Positions 36,467 through 43,088 of a stretch of DNA of 64,000 nucleotides are shown one piece after another; positions within the stretch are counted from its first letter, which is position 1; every line of letters starts with the position of its first letter. This stretch comes from Acidimicrobiales bacterium (GTDB lineage: Bacteria; Actinomycetota; Acidimicrobiia; Acidimicrobiales; Aldehydirespiratoraceae), in contig JAJCXZ010000028.1 in NCBI GenBank assembly GCA_029263175.1, forward strand, positions 34,651 to 98,650, given 5' to 3'. The notes below the pieces were generated by a model. That model had not been told where the DNA came from and did not search any database. It saw only the letters and a program-made list of their open reading frames with translations. The position numbers and the translations under genes are program-made.

Positions 36467-37060
36467 TCAGGCTTGGGAGGGCATCCAGGGGTGGCGCGAC
36501 GTTTCGTAGTCGTCGATGTCGGCGGCAACTCGCAGAGTGAGGCCGATGTCGTCGAGGCCCTCGAGGAAACGGTCCTGAGTGGCGGCGTCCATCGGGAACG
36601 TTCTCTCGAGCCCGATCGCGGGAGCCTCGACGGTGAGCCGTTCGACGTCCACGATGATCTCGAGGGTCGGGTCGACCTCGACGGCGCGCATGAGCATCTC
36701 GCAGACGTCGGCGGCAACGGTGACCGGCACCAGGCCGTTCTTCGTGCAGTTGTTGCGGAAGATATCGGCGAAGCGGGGCGAGATGACGGCGTTGAACCCG
36801 TATTGCTGGATGGCCCACACGGCGTGCTCGCGAGAGGACCCCGTGCCGAAGTTGAGACCGCCGATGAGAATGCTGGCGCCCGCGTATTCCTCCTTGTTGA
36901 GCACGAAGTCGCGGTCATCACGCCACTCCGAGAACAGGCCCTTCTCGAAGCCAGTGCGCTCCACGCGCTTGAGCCAGTCGGAGGGGATGATCTGATCGGT
37001 GTCGACGTCGGTGCGGTCGAGGGGAACGGCGGTTCCTTGGACGATGCGTACAGCTTTCAT
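36467..37060 (-). CDS. leuD: 3-isopropylmalate dehydratase small subunit LeuD
   Basis: A 197-aa subunit of isopropylmalate isomerase, with N-terminal VPLDRTDVDTDQIIPSDWLK and GTGSSREHAVWAIQQYGFNAVI, the swivel domain motifs that close over the active site. It works with LeuC 22 bases upstream. The same enzyme also isomerises citramalate when isoleucine is made from pyruvate, which is relevant because cimA is 6 kb away. Length is normal. Transcribed as leuC-leuD. Confidence 0.96.
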   Translation of the reverse strand: MKAVRIVQGTAVPLDRTDVDTDQIIPSDWLKRVERTGFEKGLFSEWRDDRDFVLNKEEYAGASILIGGLNFGTGSSREHAVWAIQQYGFNAVISPRFADIFRNNCTKNGLVPVTVAADVCEMLMRAVEVDPTLEIIVDVERLTVEAPAIGLERTFPMDAATQDRFLEGLDDIGLTLRVAADIDDYETSRHPWMPSQA

Positions 37061-37082
37061 GATGATCTTCTCGTCTCTCAGG

Positions 37083-38492
37083 TCAGTCCAGGTCGGCGGG
37101 CGTGGCGAACGTGCCCTTGATGGCGGTGGCGGCCGCGACGGCGGGGGAGACGAGGTGGGTGCGCCCGCCTCGCCCCTGGCGGCCTTCGAAGTTGCGGTTG
37201 CTGGTGCTGGCGGCCCGCTCTCCGGGCTGGAGCTTGTCGGGGTTCATGGCCAGGCACATCGAGCAGCCGGGCTGTCGCCAGTCGAAACCGGCGGCCCGGA
37301 AGATCTCGGGCAGCCCCTCGGCGATGGCTTGCCGTTCGACCATGCCCGAGCCGGGGACAACGAGGGTGCGCATGCCGTCGGCAACGGTGCGGCCCCTGGC
37401 CACCTCAGCTGCGGCGCGAAGATCTTCGATACGGCTGTTGGTGCAGGAACCGATGAAGACGGTGTCGACCTTGATGTCGCGGATCGGGGTGCCGGCCTCG
37501 AAGTCCATGTATTCCAGTGCCCGGGCCGCGGTGCCGGCGAGGTTGGGATCGTCGAACGAGTCGGGGCCGGGAATGAGCCCGTCGATCGGCATGACCTGCG
37601 CGGGGTTGGTGCCCCAGCTGACATGAGGGGTGATGTCTGCCGCATCGATGATGACCTCCTCGTCGAAGACCGCGCCGTTGTCGGTGACGAGCGTCTTCCA
37701 GTCTTCGACCGCAGCGTCCCATTCGGCGCCGGTCGGGGAATGCTCGCGGCCCTTGAGGTACTCGAACGTGATCTCATCGGGGGCGATGAGGCCGGCCTTG
37801 GCGCCGCCCTCGATCGACATGTTGCACACGGTCATGCGCCCCTCCATGGAGAGATCGCGGATGGTGTCGCCGCGGTACTCGATGATTTTGCCGATGCCGC
37901 CGCCCGTGCCGATACGACCGATGATGTGCAGGATCACGTCTTTGGCGGTGGAGCCCTCGGGCAGTTCGCCGTTGACGGTGACGGCCATCGTGCCGGTGGG
38001 CACTTGGGGCAGCGTCTGGGTGGCGAGCACATGCTCGACCTCGCTGGTGCCGATGCCGAAGGCGATCGAACCGAAGGCACCGTGGGTGGCGGTGTGTGAA
38101 TCGCCACACACGATGGTCATTCCCGGCTGGGTGAGCCCCTGCTCAGGGCCGATCACGTGGACGATGCCTTGCTTCTCGTGACCCATCGGGAAGTTGGTGA
38201 CGCCGAACTCCTCGGTGTTGACCCGCAGCGTGTCGATCTGCTTGCGGCTGATCTCGTCCTCGATCGGCTGATCCTGATCCTTGGTGGGAACGTTGTGGTC
38301 CTCGGTGGCGACGGTGAGATCGGGTCGGCGAACCGTGCGGCCCGACATACGAAGACCGTCGAATGCCTGAGGGGAGGTGACCTCGTGAATGAGGTGGAGA
38401 TCGATGTAGAGAAGGTCAGGGCCGCCGTTGACGCCACGGGTGACGACGTGACGGTCCCAGATCTTCTGGCTGAGTGTGCGAGGCGTGCTCAT
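37083..38492 (-). CDS. leuC: 3-isopropylmalate dehydratase large subunit LeuC
   Basis: A 469-aa iron-sulfur dehydratase subunit. Cluster Cys are in [14 protein letters not shown] and in the pair of [13 protein letters not shown]; other blocks are [15 protein letters not shown] and ATQTLPQ. It acts in leucine synthesis (2- to 3-isopropylmalate) and can act on citramalate in the isoleucine route. The ATG at 38492 has AGAGAG about 7 bases upstream. Its promoter faces the IclR-type gene, and a perfect 6-bp inverted repeat lies between them. Confidence 0.96.
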   Translation of the reverse strand: MSTPRTLSQKIWDRHVVTRGVNGGPDLLYIDLHLIHEVTSPQAFDGLRMSGRTVRRPDLTVATEDHNVPTKDQDQPIEDEISRKQIDTLRVNTEEFGVTNFPMGHEKQGIVHVIGPEQGLTQPGMTIVCGDSHTATHGAFGSIAFGIGTSEVEHVLATQTLPQVPTGTMAVTVNGELPEGSTAKDVILHIIGRIGTGGGIGKIIEYRGDTIRDLSMEGRMTVCNMSIEGGAKAGLIAPDEITFEYLKGREHSPTGAEWDAAVEDWKTLVTDNGAVFDEEVIIDAADITPHVSWGTNPAQVMPIDGLIPGPDSFDDPNLAGTAARALEYMDFEAGTPIRDIKVDTVFIGSCTNSRIEDLRAAAEVARGRTVADGMRTLVVPGSGMVERQAIAEGLPEIFRAAGFDWRQPGCSMCLAMNPDKLQPGERAASTSNRNFEGRQGRGGRTHLVSPAVAAATAIKGTFATPADLD

Positions 38493-38505
38493 GGTTGCTC
38501 TCTTC

Positions 38506-38535
38506 TGGACAGTCTCATTATGTGAGACGTAGAGT
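38506..38535 (+). promoter_or_regulatory. Promoter of the IclR-type gene
   Basis: TGGACA (38506-38511), 18 bases, then TAGAGT (38530-38535), 7 bases before the GTG start at 38543. The inverted repeat 38512-38528 fills the spacer, so the promoter would be blocked when the operator is bound. Confidence 0.5.
38512..38528. promoter_or_regulatory. Operator candidate shared by leuC and the IclR-type gene
   Basis: GTCTCA-TTATG-TGAGAC, a perfect 6-bp inverted repeat. On the minus strand its centre reads CATAAT (38517-38522), a good -10 box for leuC; on the plus strand it fills the spacer of the IclR promoter. One protein bound here could act on both genes. Likely ligand of the IclR-type protein encoded next to it. 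Confidence 0.55.
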
Positions 38536-38542
38536 CTGAATC

Positions 38543-39196
38543 GTGGAATCTACTGTAAGCGGCGTCGGCGTGATCGACAAGGCCGCGGCGATACTTGTTG
38601 CCGTTGAAGACTCACCGGCGTCGCTCGCCGAACTCGTGACCCGCACCGGCCAAAGCCGACCGACCGTGCACCGGCTGGCGACTGCGCTGGAGCTGCACGG
38701 CCTGCTTCGTCGTGCCACCGACGGCCGGTACGCGCTTGGCCCTCGGCTTCTCACGCTGGGTCGCGTCGCGGCTGATCACTGGCCGCTGGCCGACTCCGCC
38801 GGAGAGGCGCTGGCCCGACTGCGCGATGTAACCGGCGAGTCCGCCCAGCTCTACGTCCGACATGGCGACTCTCGAATTTGCCTGGCCTCGCTCGAGTCGC
38901 CGCACGGGCTTCGCACGATCGTGGCCACCGGGGCGGTCATGCCGCTCGACCAAGGGTCGGGTGGGCGGGTACTCGCCGGTGAGACGTCTCCGGAAGGGTG
39001 GATCGAGTCCATCGCCGAGCGCGAAGCAGGGGTGGCATCCGTGAGCGCGCCCGTCGTTGATGGTGCCGGCGCGACGGTGGCCGCGGTCTCGGTGAGCGGG
39101 CCGATCGAACGGTTGTCCTCGACGCCTGGACTGTCGCTCGGCGCCGCAGTGGTTGCGGCGGCGCGAGAAGTGGCAATCGCGGCGGGCCTGAGATGA
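38543..39196 (+). CDS. IclR-family transcriptional regulator, divergent from leuCD
   Basis: A 217-aa regulator: N-terminal winged helix ([56 protein letters not shown]) and C-terminal ligand domain ([30 protein letters not shown], [21 protein letters not shown]). IclR-type genes divergent from leuCD (NdgR/LtbR of Streptomyces and Corynebacterium) are known regulators of leucine and other amino acid genes, so that role is likely here. GTG start at 38543. The next small gene overlaps its stop by 4 bases (ATGA). Confidence 0.88.
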   Translation: MESTVSGVGVIDKAAAILVAVEDSPASLAELVTRTGQSRPTVHRLATALELHGLLRRATDGRYALGPRLLTLGRVAADHWPLADSAGEALARLRDVTGESAQLYVRHGDSRICLASLESPHGLRTIVATGAVMPLDQGSGGRVLAGETSPEGWIESIAEREAGVASVSAPVVDGAGATVAAVSVSGPIERLSSTPGLSLGAAVVAAAREVAIAAGLR

Positions 39197-39303
39197 ATGG
39201 CGAAGAGGAGCTCGGAAGAGGCTCACTCTGGCTGCTGAAAGCGCTGTCGGTGTTGGTGATCTTGGTCCTGGCCTTCTTCCTGGTCGGCGCCGTCATCGGC
39301 TGA
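39193..39303 (+). CDS. 36-aa single-helix membrane microprotein coupled to the IclR gene
   Basis: A very short ORF starting at ATG 39193, overlapping the IclR stop (ATGA), which implies translational coupling. The first 12 residues are acidic and polar ([12 protein letters not shown]); residues 13-36 form one strong hydrophobic helix (WLLKALSVLVILVLAFFLVG ...AVIG). There is no room for another domain. The clean hydrophobic helix and overlap argue for a real gene. It may be a small regulatory membrane peptide; no family is recognised. Confidence 0.55.
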   Translation: MNGEEELGRGSLWLLKALSVLVILVLAFFLVGAVIG

Positions 39304-39341
39304 CGCAGTTCGAGGCTCGGCGAGCGGTACCTTCGACCACC

Positions 39342-40571
39342 ATGGATAGTCGCACCCGGGTCTTCGGCGGACTCGTACTCGTCGGGATCTTGATCGGGGC
39401 CATTGTCGCCATGTTGGCGTGGCGCGGCGGCGAGACATCCGACCCCGCTTCACCGACCTCGTTCGGCACCGAGTCGGATGACGCTGATACTGATACTGAC
39501 GCTGAGGCTGGTACTGACACCGCCGAGGTCCGGCCCGGTCCGCTCGAGGAATTCGTGAGCGAAGCGGTTGCCTTCATCGAGGATCTCCGCGGTGCACCGT
39601 TCAACGAACGTCCGGTGGTCGTGGCACTCTCCGACGCCGAGTTCGTCGCCCGTGTGGAGAACGACCTCGAAGCGGACTTCGACGAGTCACCCGAAAATGT
39701 CGAAGTCGAGACCGTCATCCAGCGGGCGATCGGCTTCATTCGGCCGGATGAGACGAGTGACGAGGTACTGCGGCAGTTCCTGGCGGCCGGTGTGCTCGGC
39801 TTCTATGACCCGGAGACGAAGGAACTGGTGGTTCGCCAGGTGTCCGAGCTCGACCTGCTCACCAAATCGACGATCATTCACGAACTCACGCACGCGTACG
39901 ACGACCAGCACTTCGATCTCGATCGGCCCGAGCTCGACGACGATGACTTCACCGAGCGCTCATGGACCTTCGTCGCACTTGCCGAGGGAAGCGCCAGCCA
40001 TGTGGATTCGGCCTGGGAGAGCACCTTGAGCGCCGTCGAGCGGTTGGCGCTGCAGGATCAGGAGGCGAGCTTTGGTGATCCGGCCATGTTCGCCTCGTTC
40101 GACTTCGCCTACCTGCTGTTGCAGGTCTCGGTCTACATCGAGGGTGAGCCCTACATCGACTCGCTTGTGGCCGACGGCGGCTATGGAGCGCTGGACGCGG
40201 CATTCGCCGAGGTTCCGCTGACCAGCGAGATGGTCATGGAACGGGGCAACGCGATCGACACGATGCCGATCGATGTACCCGTACCACCCGCTGACGGTGA
40301 CGTCGTGTGGGAGGGGGTCGGCGGCCAGATCCTGCTCGACTCGCTTTTCTCGGGCACGTTCACCGCTACCGGCGATGCCGCGACCGGTTGGGGCGGTGAC
40401 GCGATGGTCGTCTACCGAGCCGACGGCCAGAGCTGCATGCGGTGGGACATCGTCATGGATACGGCCGCTGACGAGTCGGAGCTCGTCGCGGGGCTTCGGC
40501 AGTGGACCGCACTCCGCGGCGGCGAGGTCTCAACGGTTGACGGCCGAGTCAGGCTCGATCGCTGCGCCTGA
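39342..40571 (+). CDS. Membrane-anchored zinc-metallopeptidase-like protein
   Basis: A 409-aa protein with one N-terminal helix (VFGGLVLVGILIGAIVAMLA), an acidic Asp/Thr linker, and a soluble extracytoplasmic domain. It holds HELTHAYDDQHFDL, a short-spacer HExxH with a following acidic stretch, and ALAEGSASHVDSAWE, whose Glu may be the third zinc ligand (gluzincin-like). Upstream is GVLGFYDPETKELVVRQ, a strand block seen in putative metallopeptidases of this type. Substrate unknown. Its 3' end overlaps the convergent hydrolase gene by 23 bases. Confidence 0.77.
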   Translation: MDSRTRVFGGLVLVGILIGAIVAMLAWRGGETSDPASPTSFGTESDDADTDTDAEAGTDTAEVRPGPLEEFVSEAVAFIEDLRGAPFNERPVVVALSDAEFVARVENDLEADFDESPENVEVETVIQRAIGFIRPDETSDEVLRQFLAAGVLGFYDPETKELVVRQVSELDLLTKSTIIHELTHAYDDQHFDLDRPELDDDDFTERSWTFVALAEGSASHVDSAWESTLSAVERLALQDQEASFGDPAMFASFDFAYLLLQVSVYIEGEPYIDSLVADGGYGALDAAFAEVPLTSEMVMERGNAIDTMPIDVPVPPADGDVVWEGVGGQILLDSLFSGTFTATGDAATGWGGDAMVVYRADGQSCMRWDIVMDTAADESELVAGLRQWTALRGGEVSTVDGRVRLDRCA

Positions 40572-41445
40572 CGGCTTCGACCAGCTCCAGGAACACAGGC
40601 ACGAACGCGTCGGGGTTGGTGACACATCCGTCGTGGTCCGTCGCCACGTGACGGATGTGGGCGTGCGGCACGTGTGACGCCAGCTCGTGCTGGAGATCGG
40701 GCGAAATCAACGTATCGCGGGTGGTGATCAGCACACCGGTCGGCACTTCGAGCGATGGCAGCCACGGTCGGCTGTCGAACCGGGCCATCTCGCCGGCCGC
40801 CTCGAGGATCGTCGGCACATGGGCGGCAGCGACTTCGTCGACGAACCACCGGGGGCGGTCCTCGGGTGAAGTGCTGGACGACAACGCATAGCCGCGTTCG
40901 ATGAACTCGAGCTGGCGTTGCTCGGAAAGAAGTTTGGTGGGTGCGGCCGCTCGGCCGGCCATTTTGAGCAGCCGTGTGTCGCGGCGGTTCGGCGGCATCC
41001 GGCTCCATGTGGCGCTCAGGACGAGGCCGCTCACGAGGCCGCGGTGCCGCCGGGCGGCGAGCTGGGCCACCGTGCCCCCCATCGAATAGCCCGCCACGAT
41101 TGCCGAGTCAATGCCCAACAGTTCGGCGAGAGCAGCCACATCGTCGGCAGCTTCTTCCAGGCTGAACCGTTCCTGTGAGCGAATGCCTCGGCCATGACCC
41201 CGATGATCCAGGGTCACGACATGGAACCGCCGGCTCAGGGGTTCGAACGTGCGAAACCAGTTGAGGGCGCCTGTGACCGTCCAGCCGTGCAAAAGGATGA
41301 TCGTGGGTGCATCGGTCGGCCCGGCGACCTGGTGAACGTAAGTGGTGCCGCGGCCGGGAAGATCGAGGACCTGGCCCGGTGGCAATGGTGGGCGACCGAT
41401 CGCACGGTCGCCGGGTTCGAATGCGGAGAGGGGAGTGGCTTTCAC
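40549..41445 (-). CDS. Alpha/beta hydrolase
   Basis: A 298-aa cytoplasmic alpha/beta hydrolase. Oxyanion region LLHGWTVTGALNWF, nucleophile elbow GYSMGG, and a late Asp/His pair in TTRDTLISPD and VATDHDGCV. A cap domain region lies between (around residues 135-210). Related enzymes are esterases, lipases or epoxide hydrolases; substrate not predictable. GreA is 11 bases upstream on the same strand, so the two may share a transcript. The ATG at 41445 is the only early start. Confidence 0.87.
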   Translation of the reverse strand: MKATPLSAFEPGDRAIGRPPLPPGQVLDLPGRGTTYVHQVAGPTDAPTIILLHGWTVTGALNWFRTFEPLSRRFHVVTLDHRGHGRGIRSQERFSLEEAADDVAALAELLGIDSAIVAGYSMGGTVAQLAARRHRGLVSGLVLSATWSRMPPNRRDTRLLKMAGRAAAPTKLLSEQRQLEFIERGYALSSSTSPEDRPRWFVDEVAAAHVPTILEAAGEMARFDSRPWLPSLEVPTGVLITTRDTLISPDLQHELASHVPHAHIRHVATDHDGCVTNPDAFVPVFLELVEAVRRSDRA

Positions 41446-41456
41446 GCGGCCGACCT

Positions 41457-41930
41457 CTATTCGATTCCGACGACGGTGACCTTGATCATGGCACCCGTCG
41501 GTGCTTCGTACTCGATGACGTCGTCGGCGCGGGCGCCCATGAGGGCTTCGCCCATCGGCGACCCGGGTGACACGACCATCACGTCTTCGCGCTGTTCTTC
41601 GATCGAACCGACCAGGTACCTCTCGGGCTCGTCGTCACCGTCGTAGACCACCGAAACGATCGAACCGGCACGGACTTCATCGCTTCCGCCTTCGTCGTCG
41701 GAGACGATCACGGAGTTCTCGAGGATACGAACCAGATGCATGATCCGGCCTTCCATCTTGCCCTTCTCCTCTTTGGCAGCGTGATAGTCGCCATTCTCGG
41801 AGAGGTCGCCGAGCTCGCGGGCGGACTCGATCTTGCGGGCGATGTCGATGCGGCCGCGCGTCGAAAGATCGTCGTACTCGGTCTTCAGGCGGTCATACGC
41901 TCCCTGGGAGAGCTGGTGTGTTTCGGCCAT
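41457..41930 (-). CDS. greA: Transcription elongation factor GreA
   Basis: A 157-aa factor that rescues backtracked RNA polymerase. It has the N-terminal coiled coil (LSQGAYDRLKTEYDDLSTRG, IAREIESARELGDLSENGDYH-like with ENGDYHAAKEE) carrying the acidic tip residues Asp-Leu-Ser-Glu-Asn, and the C-terminal FKBP-like domain ending in VVSPGSPMGEALMGARADDV. ATG at 41930 with TAACCT 6 bases upstream, so the mRNA is probably leaderless. It is divergent from the leuB leader; a 16-bp palindrome lies between the two promoters. Confidence 0.95.
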   Translation of the reverse strand: MAETHQLSQGAYDRLKTEYDDLSTRGRIDIARKIESARELGDLSENGDYHAAKEEKGKMEGRIMHLVRILENSVIVSDDEGGSDEVRAGSIVSVVYDGDDEPERYLVGSIEEQREDVMVVSPGSPMGEALMGARADDVIEYEAPTGAMIKVTVVGIE

Positions 41931-41936
41931 CCGAAT

Positions 41937-41942
41937 AGGTTA
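41937..41942 (-). promoter_or_regulatory. -10 box for a leaderless greA mRNA
   Basis: On the minus strand TAACCT is followed by 6 bases and then the greA ATG at 41930. Confidence 0.45.
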
Positions 41943-41960
41943 GCGGCGCGCATCTCCCGA

Positions 41961-41989
41961 TTGAGAGGCGCCTCTCACCCCGTTACACT
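41961..41989 (+). promoter_or_regulatory. Promoter of the leuB-cimA leader
   Basis: TTGAGA (41961-41966), exactly 17 bases, then TACACT (41984-41989). The predicted start point, 7 bases past the -10, is the A of the leader ATG at 41997, so the leader mRNA would have no 5' untranslated region. Confidence 0.7.
41962..41977. promoter_or_regulatory. Perfect 16-bp palindrome between greA and the leuB leader
   Basis: TGAGAGGCGCCTCTCA is a perfect palindrome. It overlaps the -35 box of the leuB leader promoter and the region where a greA -35 box would lie. Its half-site TGAGA is also present, in the opposite arrangement, in the leuC operator at 38512-38528. It may bind a dimeric regulator of either gene. 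Confidence 0.5.
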
Positions 41990-41996
41990 CCCCAAC

Positions 41997-42032
41997 ATGG
42001 TGGCGAAGTCTCTCATCATCATTATCTCGTAG
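41997..42032 (+). CDS. Isoleucine-rich leader peptide of the leuB-cimA operon
   Basis: An 11-codon ORF, MVAKSLIIIIS, ending in TAG. Four Ile codons in a row (ATC ATC ATT ATC, 42015-42026) follow one Leu codon. It starts at the predicted transcription start. The stop codon touches the first base of the next hairpin. This is the classic layout of a leader peptide whose translation senses charged tRNA; here it senses isoleucine. The genes behind it make isoleucine through citramalate. Too short for database support, but the codon run, position and following stem-loops make it convincing. Confidence 0.8.
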   Translation: MVAKSLIIIIS

Positions 42033-42056
42033 CGCACGCCAGTCTCTGGCGTGCGC
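42032..42056 (+). promoter_or_regulatory. Leader hairpin 1 (pause/protector stem) of the Ile attenuator
   Basis: GCGCACGCCA (42032-42041) pairs perfectly with TGGCGTGCGC (42047-42056) around loop GTCTC. A ribosome stalled on the Ile codons would cover the 5' arm and free the 3' arm. A pairing of the 3' arm with the terminator's 5' arm is possible but weak (about 5 pairs, TGG-CG against CG-T-CCA). Confidence 0.7.
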
Positions 42057-42061
42057 CTCAG

Positions 42062-42090
42062 CCGTCCACTTCGGTGGACGGTTTCTTTTT
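42062..42090 (+). terminator. Intrinsic terminator of the Ile attenuator
   Basis: CCGTCCAC (42062-42069), UUCG tetraloop (42070-42073), GTGGACGG (42074-42081), then TTTCTTTTT (42082-42090). An 8-bp stem with a very stable loop and a U-run: a textbook factor-independent terminator, 27 bases before the leuB start. It is placed to stop transcription between the leader peptide and leuB. Confidence 0.9.
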
Positions 42091-42116
42091 GTCCGGAATC
42101 TCTTGGAGTTGTAGCG

Positions 42117-43085
42117 ATGGTACATCGAGTTGGAATCATGGGCGGCGACGGCATCGGTCCGGAGGTTGTCACCGAGGGTCTGAAGGTCATCGCCGCGGCC
42201 GGCGTCGAAATGGACACCGTCGAATACGACCTCGGTGGCGAGCGCTACATGAAGGACGGCACGATTCTTCCGGACGAGATCGTCGAGGAGTGGCGTGGCC
42301 TCGATGCCCTCTATGCAGGGGCCGTGGGCAGCCCGGGTGTGCCGCCGGGTGTCATCGAGCGTGGCCTGCTGCTCAAGATGCGCTTCGATCTCGACCTCTA
42401 CATCAACCTGCGTCCGTTCGTCACAACGGATCACGACTTCGTGGTGATTCGGGAGAACACCGAGGGCACCTATGCCGGTGAGGGCGGTTTCCTCCGCAAG
42501 AACACTGCAGAGGAGGTCGCCACGCAGGGTTCGGTCAACACCCGCCACGGCGTCGAGCGCGCCTGCCGTTACGCGTTCGAGTTGGCCATGACACGCAACA
42601 AGCACGTCACGCTCATCCACAAGACCAACGTGCTCACGTTCTCGGGCGACCTCTGGGACCGCACGTTCAACGAGGTGGCTGCCGAGTACCCCGCAGTCGA
42701 CACCTGGTACAACCACATCGACGCGGCGTGCATCTACATGGTCGAGAACCCGGCTCAATACGACGTGATCGTCACCGACAACCTTTTCGGCGACATCATC
42801 ACCGATCTCGCCGGCGCTGTCTCCGGCGGTATCGGTCTCGCGCCGACCGCCAACCTGCACCCCGGCAAGATGTCGATGTTCGAGCCAGTGCACGGCTCGG
42901 CGCCTGACATCGTGGGTACCGGCATGGCCAATCCGATCGCGGCGATCCTCTCCGGCGCGATGATGCTCGATCACCTGGGTGAGACGGATGCCGCCGATCG
43001 CATCCGCACAGCCTGTGCCGACACCGACACACTGACGGGCACAACGAGCGAGATCGGCGACGCTGTCGTCGCTCGGCTGGCCTGA
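42117..43085 (+). CDS. leuB: 3-isopropylmalate dehydrogenase LeuB
   Basis: A 322-aa NAD-dependent decarboxylating dehydrogenase. Motifs: MGGDGIGPEVV, LYINLRPF, VIRENTEGTYAGEGG, and the metal/NAD regions TDNLFGDIITDLAG and EPVHGSAPDIVGTG. Start at ATG 42117, which follows the terminator and the weak site TTGGAG. The 23-codon longer frame would read through the attenuator. It is used in leucine synthesis, and in species with CimA it also oxidises methylmalate in the isoleucine route. cimA follows after 3 bases, so expression of both is under the leader's control. Confidence 0.93.
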   Translation: MVHRVGIMGGDGIGPEVVTEGLKVIAAAGVEMDTVEYDLGGERYMKDGTILPDEIVEEWRGLDALYAGAVGSPGVPPGVIERGLLLKMRFDLDLYINLRPFVTTDHDFVVIRENTEGTYAGEGGFLRKNTAEEVATQGSVNTRHGVERACRYAFELAMTRNKHVTLIHKTNVLTFSGDLWDRTFNEVAAEYPAVDTWYNHIDAACIYMVENPAQYDVIVTDNLFGDIITDLAGAVSGGIGLAPTANLHPGKMSMFEPVHGSAPDIVGTGMANPIAAILSGAMMLDHLGETDAADRIRTACADTDTLTGTTSEIGDAVVARLA

Positions 43086-43088
43086 CCC

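Noticed and set aside
36999..38099. 366-codon plus-strand frame
   Set aside because: Antisense to leuC/leuD; no motif support.
42009..42029. Reading the leader as a leucine attenuator
   Set aside because: Only one Leu codon against four Ile codons, and the operon contains cimA, so isoleucine is the better reading.
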